Origin: CAYMBP01 sp964388745
GTDB taxonomy: Bacteria; Babelota; Babeliae; Babelales; RVW-14
Direction of reading: 5' to 3'
DNA length: 64,000 nt
Assembly: GCA_964388745.1 (NCBI GenBank)
Contig: CAYMBP010000002.1
Span: 1 to 64,000 of the forward strand
The notes under the pieces were generated by a model. That model worked only from the letters and a program-made list of their open reading frames with translations. It was not told where the DNA came from and ran no database searches. The translations under genes were made by a program, and so were the position numbers. Below, in pieces: positions 1-8,058 of the stretch (the first letter of the stretch is position 1; each line of letters begins with the position of its first letter).

Positions 1-207
1 GATATGATTACAATTGATGGTGTACGTATGACACAATCTTACGGATGGGGCCTTATTCGAGCGTCAAACACCCAGCCAGCGCTCTGCCTACGATTTGAAT
101 CATCAGATACAGCTGGTCTAGCCCAAATTAAAGAAGATTTTTTTAAAGCCTTACAATCACACTTTGATGAGACTTTTCTTCATGAAAAATTTGCACAAGA
201 TAACTAA
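1..207 (+). CDS. Phosphomannomutase/phosphoglucomutase, C-terminal end (partial)
   Basis: The reading frame is open from the window edge, so only the last ~69 residues are seen. They match domain 4 of the alpha-D-phosphohexomutase family: DGVR, then a WGLIRASNTQP segment that corresponds to the phosphate-binding RxSNTEP loop, then LRFE. The family interconverts hexose 1- and 6-phosphates for sugar-nucleotide supply. Which member this is (ManB/AlgC, PGM or GlmM) cannot be decided, because the catalytic serine and sugar-specificity loops lie outside the window. The 3' end overlaps the likely start of the next gene by 26 bases, suggesting translational coupling. Confidence 0.85.
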   Translation, partial: DMITIDGVRMTQSYGWGLIRASNTQPALCLRFESSDTAGLAQIKEDFFKALQSHFDETFLHEKFAQDN

Positions 208-1045
208 AGTTGGTATTCACCTAAGACTTAAAAATTCTCTAGCAGACCTTGCACAACAAGCGATTGATATGGGAGCTTCTCATCTCCAATTTTTTCTTAC
301 TTCATCAACAAAGCATAATCGATATATTACTCTCGAGCCTGAAGAGCAAAAAGCTTTTCAGGCTCTTCGTCCCTTTCTTAATCATATTTATATTCATAGT
401 TCGTATTGGATTAATCTAGCAACAGGCAAACCCCAAAGCTCAATTATATCTCAAAACCTCCTCAAAAAAGAGTTATCACTTGCTCGCAAACTCAATTTAA
501 CTAAACTAGTTTTACATCCCGGCGCAGCAAATGGGTTTAATCCAGCCCTTCCTCATGAAGTTGTTATTAAAAAAGGTATTGAAAAAATAGCAACTACCCT
601 TAATGAAACAATGAAGCTCTTTCCTGAAATGACTATACTTCTTGAAAATACAACACACAGCAACTTCACTATTGGAAGTAATATGGAAGACTTTATTGCA
701 CTTAAAGAACTTCTCAACTTTCCTGAGCGCATTGGCTTTTGTCTTGACTTTGCGCACGCCTTTTCTTATGGCTACTCTCTTAATAATCCTGAATCATTTT
801 ACAAATTAGTTAATGCAACAATGGGGCTAAACAACTTGCAGCTTATTCATCTTAATGACACAATTGAACACCAAGGAAGCAAAAAAGATACTCACGCTCT
901 TCCTGGTGAGGGTAAAATTGGACTCCCTGTCCTCAAAAAGCTTATTGACTATGAGCCAATAAAAAACATTCCTCTCATTCTTGAGCCTCCAGCTCTTTCC
1001 AATTCAAAACTCTCAACCGTAATTAAAAATTTCAATCTTGAATAA
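182..1045 (+). CDS. nfo: Endonuclease IV-like AP endonuclease
   Basis: This is an AP-endonuclease family 2 TIM barrel (287 aa; E. coli Nfo has 285). Metal-site motifs appear in family order: HSSYWINLA, LHPGA, LLENT, GFCLDFAHAFSYGY (compare CLDTCHAFAAGYD), HLNDT, HALPGEGKIG and a terminal ILEPP. Such enzymes cut 5' to abasic sites in base-excision repair and use three zinc ions. I chose the ATG at 182 rather than 164 because MKNLHKITKVGIHLR matches the usual short N-terminus. No clear Shine-Dalgarno is seen, consistent with coupling to the overlapping upstream mutase gene. Confidence 0.85.
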   Translation: MKNLHKITKVGIHLRLKNSLADLAQQAIDMGASHLQFFLTSSTKHNRYITLEPEEQKAFQALRPFLNHIYIHSSYWINLATGKPQSSIISQNLLKKELSLARKLNLTKLVLHPGAANGFNPALPHEVVIKKGIEKIATTLNETMKLFPEMTILLENTTHSNFTIGSNMEDFIALKELLNFPERIGFCLDFAHAFSYGYSLNNPESFYKLVNATMGLNNLQLIHLNDTIEHQGSKKDTHALPGEGKIGLPVLKKLIDYEPIKNIPLILEPPALSNSKLSTVIKNFNLE

Positions 1046-1068
1046 AGTTTAAAATAAAAAGAGACCGT

Positions 1069-1096
1069 TTGATCAAATAAAACTATCGTGTATAGT
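1069..1096 (+). promoter_or_regulatory. Predicted sigma70 promoter for the secreted protein at 1229
   Basis: TTGATC (1069-1074) and TATAGT (1091-1096) are spaced by 16 bases, about 125 bases ahead of the next start codon. It was identified by eye only. The resulting leader would contain the hairpin at 1174-1195. Confidence 0.4.
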
Positions 1097-1173
1097 ACAA
1101 AGAGAATACTTGTTAATCAACTGAGAACAAAAACTATAGTATTTTACATTTCGGTTTTGAGAATTATGGAGGC

Positions 1174-1195
1174 GCACAAAGCTCATGCTTTGTGC
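1174..1195 (+). other. Leader hairpin upstream of secreted protein gene
   Basis: A perfect 9-bp stem (GCACAAAGC / GCTTTGTGC) with a TCAT loop lies between the predicted promoter and the Shine-Dalgarno of the gene at 1229. It is followed by an AT-rich stretch but no clean U-tract. It may be a terminator/attenuator or an mRNA-stabilising element. Confidence 0.45.
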
Positions 1196-1228
1196 TCAAG
1201 TTTAATTTATTTACGATAGGGAGCTCTC

Positions 1229-2035
1229 ATGAAATCATGGATACGCTCAACACGGTGTGGTTTATATATTATGGCTACATCACTACTCTGGACTCAACTT
1301 GCAGCAATACAATCACTTGAACAACAAGTTGCTCATCTTTTTTCATCTCTTGAATCGATTGAAGAGAATAACGGTGAGCTTCAAACAGAACAGATTCTTA
1401 ACCTTGTTTCAATAGGAAAAAATCTTCTACCAGAAGATCTTTTTACAGCTAAAACAATGACACTCATTGAGAATGAACTAACAATTTATCTAAAAAAAGC
1501 GTTTCAGAATCAATTTTGTGAACTTGGTAAAATGACGATTGAAATCAAAAAATATAAAAATCGCTATAAAACCTTTATATCAAAGCGGCTTCCTGAAATT
1601 TTTAATCGCATTAAAGTCCTCTCTTATGACGTACTCAATGACAAAATGCCCATTAATTCAAATAAGCCTGTAAGCCTAGAAACGAAAAAATTGCTTGCAA
1701 ACCTTGAGATTCCTCAAGTTAAAAAGCATCTTAAGCATATTCTTGGTCTATACCTCAGCCATGTACCAAAATCAACATTTGACCGTATTGAAAAAACAAT
1801 CAACAACCTTGATCAACTTATTGACTATGTTGTTATTAACGAATGCACCGTTCAAGATAAAAAAGCAATTGAAGAACTAAGCAAGCTTTCTATATTTAAA
1901 AAGCTTACCCAAGCGCATTATGAAGAAATTTTCATGCGTCTCTTTAATAAAATTGCACCTTCCTATCTTGAAATAGCAAAATTATATATGGAAAAAGGTA
2001 AGGCAAAAATTAAAGAATATTTTGCATCAGCATAA
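1229..2035 (+). CDS. Secreted hypothetical protein, 268 aa
   Basis: I do not recognise a family. The start is supported by AGGGAG seven bases upstream. Residues 1-27 look like a Sec signal: basic MKSWIRSTR, then a hydrophobic stretch ending near TQLAAIQS. The mature part is predicted mostly helical, rich in Lys, Glu and Leu, with no Cys pair and no repeats. It has its own predicted promoter and leader hairpin and is followed by a strong inverted repeat, so it is probably monocistronic. Like many proteins in this window it looks like an exported lineage-specific factor; no function can be given. Confidence 0.7.
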   Translation: MKSWIRSTRCGLYIMATSLLWTQLAAIQSLEQQVAHLFSSLESIEENNGELQTEQILNLVSIGKNLLPEDLFTAKTMTLIENELTIYLKKAFQNQFCELGKMTIEIKKYKNRYKTFISKRLPEIFNRIKVLSYDVLNDKMPINSNKPVSLETKKLLANLEIPQVKKHLKHILGLYLSHVPKSTFDRIEKTINNLDQLIDYVVINECTVQDKKAIEELSKLSIFKKLTQAHYEEIFMRLFNKIAPSYLEIAKLYMEKGKAKIKEYFASA

Positions 2036-2065
2036 TCAACAAAACATGAAAAATATTCTCTAGAC

Positions 2066-2117
2066 AACAATTCAGGCTCTGCTAAACTGAAGAAAATGGT
2101 TAGCAGAGCCTGTTGTT
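2066..2117. terminator. Long intergenic hairpin after secreted protein gene
   Basis: A perfect 13-bp stem (2073-2085 with 2100-2112) is extended by AACAA/TTGTT across a 2-nt bulge. No U-tract follows. Its position 30 bases after a stop codon suggests a 3'-end or terminator element. Confidence 0.5.
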
Positions 2118-2219
2118 CATCCTAACAAGAGCTCTCTCACGTCATATCGACTCATTAAATTTAGATACATTCTTGGCCTTGTAGGACGGGATTGGTTCAC
2201 TCAGAAGGGTTTAAGCGCT

Positions 2220-2561
2220 ATGAAAACTAACGAAGCGGTAACTACGTACGATCAATACGCAATATTTCAAACAGGTGGAAAGCAATATCAAGCAGTTCCA
2301 GGTAAAACCATATCTATTGAAAAAATAGAGGGTGAAGCAGGATCAGCTCTCAACTTTGATACCGTTCTTTTTAAAAAAAACGGTCAAGGATCATTTGAAT
2401 TTGGTCAACCGTTCATTCAAGGCGCTCAAATTAAGGCAAGCATTGTCAAGCAGACAAAGGGCCCTAAAATTATTATATTTAAACATAAGCGTCGCAAAAA
2501 ATATCATGTAAAAAAGGGCCATCGTCAGCCACAAACTATAATTCGCATAGAAAATGTCTAA
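2220..2561 (+). CDS. rplU: 50S ribosomal protein bL21
   Basis: It binds 23S rRNA in the large subunit. The bL21 signature is clear: YAIFQTGGKQYQAVPGKTI near the N-terminus, then VLF, FGQPF, and the basic C-terminal KHKRRKKYHVKKGHRQ block. Compared with typical bL21 (about 103 aa) there is a 12-residue N-terminal extension before QYAIFQ; AAGGG lies 11 bases before this ATG. Unusually, rpmA (bL27), the normal downstream neighbour, is absent and a terminator follows directly. Confidence 0.95.
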   Translation: MKTNEAVTTYDQYAIFQTGGKQYQAVPGKTISIEKIEGEAGSALNFDTVLFKKNGQGSFEFGQPFIQGAQIKASIVKQTKGPKIIIFKHKRRKKYHVKKGHRQPQTIIRIENV

Positions 2562-2586
2562 TAAATGACAAATTAAAAGTATAAAG

Positions 2587-2613
2587 ACCTCATCTTTCAA
2601 GATGGGGTTTTTT
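2587..2613 (+). terminator. Rho-independent terminator of rplU
   Basis: CCTCATCTT pairs with AAGATGGGG (one G-U pair) and is followed by a T6 tract, 27 bases after the rplU stop. Confidence 0.8.
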
Positions 2614-2641
2614 ATATAAAAAGTGCAGCAAGGAGCAAAAG

Positions 2642-4237
2642 TTGAAAAAACGTACTATTGTCCGTGCCATTTTCTTTACATTTGTCACTGTCATTGGCAC
2701 ATTCTTCTTCGCCTCTCGTTACTTTTTGCAGCCACCACAAGAACCTTCAGCCTTTTTGCTGCTTTCTCAAACTGAAGAATGGTACCCTCAAAACATTAAT
2801 CACCATTTTTATGAAAAGTTCCCTGCTCTTTTTCTCTTTTATGACCCAGGTGAGCCCATTAGTCAACAAGCAATAATTGAGCTTAACAAGGCCATTTTAG
2901 AACTAAAATCAAAAGTAATTTTTCGAGGCATTCACTGCACTTATTCTAAATACGATCAGACTGAAAAAGGTCTTAAATCTTTTCAGGACCGATTTAATCC
3001 GGCATTTCCATTTGTTATCGACTCGAACCATACAATTCAAAATCAATTCAATGTCACAAAATTACCAACAGTCCTTCTTTTTGTTCCACCACAAAAAAAT
3101 CCCTTGCAATATTCAAGCATTACAGACCTAAATGCTCTTCAAGCACATATTATTGCCGATATTGGTAATCAAAAAGAACTCCCAAGAAATCTTGCTGTAG
3201 ACTATAGACTGCCAAATCAAAAAGATCAAAAAGCAGCCAAACTTTTTTTCCCAACAAAGCTTGTTGTAAAAAAAAGTAATGGATCAAGTCAAGAGCCATC
3301 TCTTTTTATTGCCGACAGTGGTAATAACCGAATTATTGAAATCTCTCTTGATGGTACCCTGATCAACCAATTTGGGTCAGGAAAAGCTGGCTACAGAGAT
3401 GGAGAAAAATCAGAAGCAACCTTTAACTGGCCAACAGGGCTTGCCTACACAGACTTTGACAATAAACTATATTGTGCAGATCGCCATAATCATCGTTTGC
3501 GCGTTATTGACCTTACAACAGAAACTATTTCTACCTGCGTTGGCAATGGAGTATGGGGTCACGAGACCATGGTAAGAAGCGATCAAAATCCTCTATTTAA
3601 ATCGCTAAGCTTACCAACAGATGTATCTCAATTTTTAAAGCCAGACTCTATTGCCTTTGCCCAGGCTGGTAATCATGAAATCTGGATCTACGAAACATTA
3701 CGAAAAAGACTCCGCCCTCTTGCTGGAAATGGAAAAAATTTTCTTAAAGATGGAATCTTACCATACAATGGACTTATGACTCCTTTATGCCTTAGTCTTC
3801 ATAAAAATACCCTCATTATCGCCGACCAAATGGCTAACGCTATTCGAACAATGCCGGCTTATAATCTTACCACCCTTGTTGGTAACCAAAACTCTCCTCA
3901 TGGTTTTTTAGATGGACCAACTAACGAATGTAGAATGGAGCGTCCAGCAGCTCTTTGTAGCGATGGAAGCAGAATCTTTGTTGCTGACACTAATAATCAT
4001 GCGGTTAGAATAATTGATACTCACAATCTTAAAGTTGCAACACTTTGCGGAAATGGTTTTCCCGGAAAATCTCTAGGTAATCTCAACCAAGTTCAACTTC
4101 ATTGTCCTCAAGGCATTGCGTATCATGATAATCATCTCTTTATTGCCGATACACATAATCATCGAATTATCATGATAGATTTAACTAATCAAGTAGCAAC
4201 TGAATGTAATATATTGACAGAAGATCCTCTCGTATGA
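2642..4237 (+). CDS. Membrane-anchored thioredoxin-like/NHL-repeat protein
   Basis: This 531-aa protein starts with TTG, supported by AAGGAG eight bases upstream. Residues ~8-28 form a signal anchor. Residues ~55-175 resemble a TlpA/thioredoxin fold (FPALFLFYDPGEPIS, FPFVIDSNHTIQNQFNV, LPTVLLF). The rest is NHL beta-propeller: LFIADSGNNRIIEI, KLYCADRHNHRLRVID, IFVADTNNHAVRIID and LFIADTHNHRIIMID. This is the order found in NHLRC2-type proteins. The usual CxxC redox site is replaced by DPGEP, so thiol-disulfide activity is unlikely; a periplasmic binding or scaffold role is inferred. Function unknown. Confidence 0.8.
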   Translation: MKKRTIVRAIFFTFVTVIGTFFFASRYFLQPPQEPSAFLLLSQTEEWYPQNINHHFYEKFPALFLFYDPGEPISQQAIIELNKAILELKSKVIFRGIHCTYSKYDQTEKGLKSFQDRFNPAFPFVIDSNHTIQNQFNVTKLPTVLLFVPPQKNPLQYSSITDLNALQAHIIADIGNQKELPRNLAVDYRLPNQKDQKAAKLFFPTKLVVKKSNGSSQEPSLFIADSGNNRIIEISLDGTLINQFGSGKAGYRDGEKSEATFNWPTGLAYTDFDNKLYCADRHNHRLRVIDLTTETISTCVGNGVWGHETMVRSDQNPLFKSLSLPTDVSQFLKPDSIAFAQAGNHEIWIYETLRKRLRPLAGNGKNFLKDGILPYNGLMTPLCLSLHKNTLIIADQMANAIRTMPAYNLTTLVGNQNSPHGFLDGPTNECRMERPAALCSDGSRIFVADTNNHAVRIIDTHNLKVATLCGNGFPGKSLGNLNQVQLHCPQGIAYHDNHLFIADTHNHRIIMIDLTNQVATECNILTEDPLV

Positions 4238-4243
4238 TAAGAT
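4214..4243 (+). promoter_or_regulatory. Predicted promoter for the ABC-2 operon leader
   Basis: A perfect TTGACA (4214-4219) lies inside the end of the NHL-protein gene and is followed after 18 bases by TAAGAT (4238-4243). Transcription from here would produce a leader of about 340 nt ahead of the ABC genes, containing the mini-ORF at 4296 and two inverted repeats. Confidence 0.45.
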
Positions 4244-4295
4244 GTTTTCATTGTCGTATATCTTACATCTAAGTTTCATTAATTGGAGCTATTTC

Positions 4296-4343
4296 ATGAA
4301 GTTTGTTGTTTTTACTTGCCGCAAAAGAATTTTTGTTTCTTAG
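4296..4343 (+). CDS. Possible 15-residue leader peptide
   Basis: A 15-codon ORF (MKFVVFTCRKRIFVS) has GGAG seven bases before its ATG. Its second half overlaps the 5' arm of an inverted repeat (TACTTGCC 4313-4320 with GGCAAGTA 4347-4354) that closes just after the stop codon. That arrangement resembles a translated attenuator, but chance is not excluded. The remainder of the 350-base gap before the ABC genes holds one further imperfect 10-bp inverted repeat and no other ORF of note. Confidence 0.25.
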   Translation: MKFVVFTCRKRIFVS

Positions 4344-4387
4344 TTAGGCAAGTATTATTGTTGTAATTATGCTTTCAGCAAACGGCG

Positions 4388-4416
4388 GTGTATAACGCTT
4401 ATTTGACGTTATGCAC
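4388..4416 (+). other. Inverted repeat in ABC-operon leader
   Basis: GTGTATAACG (4388-4397) pairs with CGTTATGCAC (4407-4416) with one G-U pair around a 9-nt loop. There is no U-tract. It lies 170 bases before the first ABC gene. Confidence 0.4.
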
Positions 4417-4587
4417 ATCATGAATATATGCTACCCCTTTTTCATCTTTCAATTATTTACCTTTTTTTACAAAAGCTAGATATAAATAAACAAGGCCTCA
4501 TTGTGCCGTTGCTGCATTCATAATCTTACTTCTTCCATTAGATTTCACAGTCACAAATATTACCCTTTTACCAATAAAGGTTAGGCT

Positions 4588-5331
4588 ATGGCTTCAGATA
4601 AAAAGCTATTACAAATAAACTCAATTAAAAAAAGATATGGAAAACATGAGGCACTCAAAGGCGTTTCTCTTGATATTTATGAAGGAGAAATTATCGGATT
4701 ACTTGGAGTCAATGGCGCAGGAAAAACAACTCTTTCATCTATTGTTGCAACCCTTTATCCTCCAACATCAGGAGATATTCTTTTAAATGGTTCTTCAGTC
4801 TACAATGATATTCCCGCTTACCGACATATCATTGGATATTGCCCACAAAAACCAAACCTAAGTCCGCTTCTCACTCTTGAAGAGAATCTCATTTTTGCTG
4901 GACGCTACTTTGGCATGACTGAAAAAGCAATTAAAGAGAGAATTGAAGAGCTAACTCACCACCTTAAACTTTCCCGCTATCTTAAGGAAAAATCGACTAT
5001 TTTGTCTGGTGGCTACAAACAACGTTTCCTAATTGCTCGTAGTCTCATGCATAACCCTCGCCTTATTATTCTTGATGAACCAACAGTTGCCCTGGATCCA
5101 CACATTAGGCATCAACTTTGGGAGTATATCAAGCTTATTAAAGAAAATGGAGTCAGTGTTTTGCTCACCACTCATTATATTGACGAAGCAGAACACCTCT
5201 CTGATAAAATTTGCTTACTTGAAAAAGGAATGGTCAAACTTATAGAAACACCACAAAAGCTTCTTGCCTCTTATGGTAAGAAAAAACTTGAGGATGTATT
5301 TCTTGCCTTTACTAATGATGAAATGGAATAA
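4588..5331 (+). CDS. ABC-2 type exporter, ATP-binding subunit
   Basis: A 247-aa ATPase of the DrrA/NodI/CcmA-like group. Walker A is GVNGAGKTT (residues 40-48), the Q-loop lies in GYCPQKPNLS, the signature is LSGGYKQR, Walker B is LIILDEPTVALDP and the switch histidine is in LLTTHYIDEAEHLS. It would power the two membrane subunits encoded directly downstream with gaps of 2 and -4 bases, forming a probable heterodimeric-permease exporter. Substrate (drug, lipid-linked glycan or other) cannot be read from sequence. AAAGG is seven bases before the start. Confidence 0.9.
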   Translation: MASDKKLLQINSIKKRYGKHEALKGVSLDIYEGEIIGLLGVNGAGKTTLSSIVATLYPPTSGDILLNGSSVYNDIPAYRHIIGYCPQKPNLSPLLTLEENLIFAGRYFGMTEKAIKERIEELTHHLKLSRYLKEKSTILSGGYKQRFLIARSLMHNPRLIILDEPTVALDPHIRHQLWEYIKLIKENGVSVLLTTHYIDEAEHLSDKICLLEKGMVKLIETPQKLLASYGKKKLEDVFLAFTNDEME

Positions 5332-5333
5332 TT

Positions 5334-6125
5334 ATGAAAATATCACTTCAACGCTATTGGCAACCATTTAAGGTGCTTCTTATCAATGACATAAGAGTCT
5401 TTAAACAAGTTATTGCAGGTAAAGTTTTCAATATGCTTATCTGGCTTTTAAGCAACATAGCAATTAACACTTACATTATGCCGTTTTTTGGTATTACTTC
5501 CAAATATGGTGAATTCATGGTTGCAGGAACCTTTGCAAGCATAGGGCTTTTTGAAGTCTTTCCAAGTGCTGTTAATTTGGTAAGCGATATTCAACATGAC
5601 AAGATCATTTCTTATCATTTAACATTGCCCTTACCATCTAACCTTGTTTTTTTTCGACTTATGACCTACTATTTTTTCAATATCATTACTATGCAAATTC
5701 TGACGCTACCATTTGCACTCGCTCTGGTATACAACAGAATGTCACTTGCACACATTAATATTCCACAAGTAATCACCATGGTCTTGATTAGTAACTTTTT
5801 TTATGCTGGTGTATCACTTTATATATCAAGCAAAATTGATATCATGGAAAAAATTGGAGATGTCTGGATGCGCTTTATTTACCCTCTTTGGTACTTTGGT
5901 GGTTACCACTTTTCATGGAAAGCTCTTTACTCTTTTTCACCCTGGTTGGCATACTTCAATTTACTTAACCCAATGACCTGGCTCATGGAAGGATTACGAG
6001 GAGCATTTCTTAATTCATTTGAATTTTTACCATTTTGGCAATGTGCCCTTATTGTCCTTGTTATGGGATTTGCCATTTCATGGCGCGGCATATATCGGCT
6101 TAAAAAACAATTGGACTGTTTATGA
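5334..6125 (+). CDS. ABC-2 type exporter, permease subunit 1
   Basis: This 263-aa protein has about six hydrophobic segments and ABC-2 membrane-family features. The C-terminal half contains WMRFIYPLWYFGGYHFSW, then LAYFNLLNPMTWLMEGLRG, the conserved NPMTxxxEGxR region. It starts two bases after the ATPase gene and overlaps the next permease by 4 bases. The two permeases are clearly paralogous and presumably pair with one ATPase dimer. Confidence 0.85.
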   Translation: MKISLQRYWQPFKVLLINDIRVFKQVIAGKVFNMLIWLLSNIAINTYIMPFFGITSKYGEFMVAGTFASIGLFEVFPSAVNLVSDIQHDKIISYHLTLPLPSNLVFFRLMTYYFFNIITMQILTLPFALALVYNRMSLAHINIPQVITMVLISNFFYAGVSLYISSKIDIMEKIGDVWMRFIYPLWYFGGYHFSWKALYSFSPWLAYFNLLNPMTWLMEGLRGAFLNSFEFLPFWQCALIVLVMGFAISWRGIYRLKKQLDCL

Positions 6126-6910
6126 TTACCTCATCCTATTATTCAACCGCATGGCAACTGCTTTCTTCACATATGAAGATATTTAAGCTTGTAATTAAAA
6201 ATAAAGTAATTAACGCAAGCATTTTTGTTTCTTGTTCTCTTCTTGTCGCTACGTACCTTCTTCCAAAGCTTGGTATTAATCCACAGTTCGGAACCTTCAT
6301 GTTTGCGGGACTTTATGCAACTACTGGATTTTTTGAAGTCTTTCCAAGCGCTGTGCAGCTTGTTGCAGATTTTGAAGGAGACATGGAAACAAATTATTAC
6401 CTTACACTTCCACTACCAGCCTGGGTCACACTCGCTACAAAAACTCTTTTTTTTAGCATTTGCTCAGCAACATTAAGCTTTTTGAGTATTCCAATGGGGC
6501 TTATTGTACTATGGAAGTCTGGTGATTTTTCACAACTAAATATTTTTTACTTTATTCTTATTACCTTGCTCAACAGCTTGTTTTATGGTGCGTTCACTCT
6601 GTTTATGACCTCTTTAATTCCAAACCTGCTTGAGCTTGATAATATCTGGATGCGATTTGTTTTTCCACTATGGATACTTGGTGGATTTGAATTTTCTTGG
6701 AATATTCTGTATAGCATAGCCCCACGGCTTGCTTATATTAATCTTCTTAATCCCATGACGTATGTCATGGAGGGAACACGAGCTGCAGTCCTTGGACAAA
6801 CCCATTATCTGCCATTTTGGGGATCAGCAATATCAATAAGCCTTTTCTCCATACTCTTTTTCGGTCTTGCTGTTATTATTCTAAGAAAGCGGCTTGATTT
6901 CATACTGTAA
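6122..6910 (+). CDS. ABC-2 type exporter, permease subunit 2
   Basis: It is a 262-aa paralogue of the preceding permease. Shared landmarks include FFEVFPSAV, LTLPLP, WMRFVFPLWILGGFEFSW and LAYINLLNPMTYVMEGTRAA. The 4-base overlap (ATGA) shows translational coupling. It ends the operon and is followed one base later by a 20-bp perfect hairpin. A heterodimeric transmembrane part from an in-place duplication is the simplest reading. Confidence 0.85.
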   Translation: MITSSYYSTAWQLLSSHMKIFKLVIKNKVINASIFVSCSLLVATYLLPKLGINPQFGTFMFAGLYATTGFFEVFPSAVQLVADFEGDMETNYYLTLPLPAWVTLATKTLFFSICSATLSFLSIPMGLIVLWKSGDFSQLNIFYFILITLLNSLFYGAFTLFMTSLIPNLLELDNIWMRFVFPLWILGGFEFSWNILYSIAPRLAYINLLNPMTYVMEGTRAAVLGQTHYLPFWGSAISISLFSILFFGLAVIILRKRLDFIL

Positions 6911-6960
6911 CTTTATAGTGAGCTGGATCTGGAAAAACTCAGATCCAGCTCACTATAAAG
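6911..6960. terminator. 20-bp perfect hairpin ending the ABC operon
   Basis: 6911-6930 and 6941-6960 are perfect reverse complements around a 10-nt loop. It starts immediately after the stop codon and has no U-tract on either strand. It probably marks the 3' end of the operon mRNA. Confidence 0.6.
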
Positions 6961-7049
6961 ACTAAATAATAAGAAACTCTCAACAGTAAAAAACTCACAG
7001 TTAAAGATACTTGCTATAATTCTTTTTTTTCATTCTATTTGATTTATAC

Positions 7050-7055
7050 TATAAT
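7050..7055 (+). promoter_or_regulatory. Predicted -10 element for the FKBP gene
   Basis: A perfect TATAAT lies 52 bases upstream of the chosen start. A second candidate, TGCTATAAT with an extended -10 TG, ends near 7019. No good -35 is visible for either. Confidence 0.4.
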
Positions 7056-7106
7056 AAAATAAAAATGTATTACTACTTTACTATAATCATACAAAGGAGA
7101 ATGGTT

Positions 7107-7586
7107 ATGATTATTCGTTATACTCTTGCGTTAGGATTATGTGTATTATGCTCTTCCTGCTATAATGAAACTAAAGAAGAAACTAAAGAAGAAACAAAGA
7201 AAGATGATACAATGAAATTAAGCTATGTAACTAAGAACTCTGGACTACAATACCGTATTTTACATGAAGCTGATCCATCAGCAGCTTATCCTAAAAAAGG
7301 TCAAATGATTAGTGCTCACTATACTGGCTGGCTCAAAGATGCTAACGGTGAACGAGGCAAAAAATTTGACAGTAGCTATGACCGTGGAAAACCTTTAAAC
7401 TTCAGCGTTGGTATTGGCCAAGTTATCAAAGGCTGGGATGAAGCACTGCTTGATATGAAAGTCAATGAAAAACGAGAGCTTATTATTCCTTCTGAATTAG
7501 CTTATGGCTCTCACGGTGCAGGAAATGTTATTCCTCCAAATGCAACACTTATTTTTGAAGTTGAACTTGTAAGCATTAATTCATAA
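7107..7586 (+). CDS. FKBP-type peptidyl-prolyl isomerase, exported
   Basis: FKBP isomerases catalyse cis-trans isomerisation of prolyl bonds. The C-terminal ~110 residues carry the complete domain: ISAHYTGWL, FDSSYDRGKPLNFSVGIGQVIKGWD, KRELIIPSELAYGSHGAG, IPPNATLIFEVELVSI. I chose ATG 7107 because AAGGAG (7094-7099) is then seven bases away. The N-terminus MIIRYTLALGLCVLCSSC is a signal peptide with a possible but non-standard lipobox, and a charged KEETKEETKK linker follows. A periplasmic or surface Mip-like role is inferred. Confidence 0.9.
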   Translation: MIIRYTLALGLCVLCSSCYNETKEETKEETKKDDTMKLSYVTKNSGLQYRILHEADPSAAYPKKGQMISAHYTGWLKDANGERGKKFDSSYDRGKPLNFSVGIGQVIKGWDEALLDMKVNEKRELIIPSELAYGSHGAGNVIPPNATLIFEVELVSINS

Positions 7587-7597
7587 TAAAAACTTTC

Positions 7598-7963
7598 ATG
7601 AAAGATAAAAACACAACTGTTCAAGAACTCAAAAATACTGTTGCCCAGTTTATTAAAGAACGTAATTGGGAGCAGTTTCATACACCCAAAAATATGAGTA
7701 TGGCTCTTACAGTTGAAGCCAGTGAGCTGCTTGAACATTTTTTATGGATTGATGATCAAAACACGCAAAAGCATTTTGAAAAAAATCGTATACCAATTGA
7801 ATATGAAGTTGCAGACATTTTCACATGCTTGCTTGCCTTTTGTCATGAAAATGACATTGACCTTGTACAAGCACTCCATAAAAAACTCGAGCTCAACAAC
7901 AAAAAATATCCTATTGAAAAAGCTCGAGGAAATAATAAAAAATACTCACAATTAGATTCTTAA
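7598..7963 (+). CDS. MazG-like nucleotide pyrophosphohydrolase (dCTPase type)
   Basis: This 121-aa protein belongs to the all-alpha NTP pyrophosphatase superfamily. The helix NWEQFHTPKNMSMALTVEAS matches the DWEQFHsPKNLaLAL segment typical of RS21-C6/DCTPP1-like enzymes. Metal-binding acidic residues lie in EASELLEHF and EYEVADIF (ExxxE and ExxD). Such enzymes hydrolyse non-canonical or excess (d)NTPs to monophosphate and pyrophosphate. The gene is 11 bases from the FKBP stop and ends in a strong terminator, suggesting a two-gene unit. Substrate is inferred from family only. Confidence 0.85.
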   Translation: MKDKNTTVQELKNTVAQFIKERNWEQFHTPKNMSMALTVEASELLEHFLWIDDQNTQKHFEKNRIPIEYEVADIFTCLLAFCHENDIDLVQALHKKLELNNKKYPIEKARGNNKKYSQLDS

Positions 7964-7967
7964 ATAA

Positions 7968-7994
7968 AAGCGGGGCACAAAAAGTGCCCCGCTT
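7968..7994 (+). terminator. Terminator hairpin
   Basis: AAGCGGGGCAC pairs with GTGCCCCGCTT, followed by a short T-rich run (TCTTT). It separates the rightward FKBP unit from the leftward gene block. Confidence 0.75.
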
Positions 7995-8058
7995 CTTTAA
8001 CAATTCACAACAAAAATTTATTATACTATACCAAGTTAGGTCTGCTTAGTTTATACAG

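Noticed and set aside
512..757. 81-codon ORF on the minus strand
   Set aside because: It lies fully inside the endonuclease IV gene, antisense, with Cys-rich unlikely composition.
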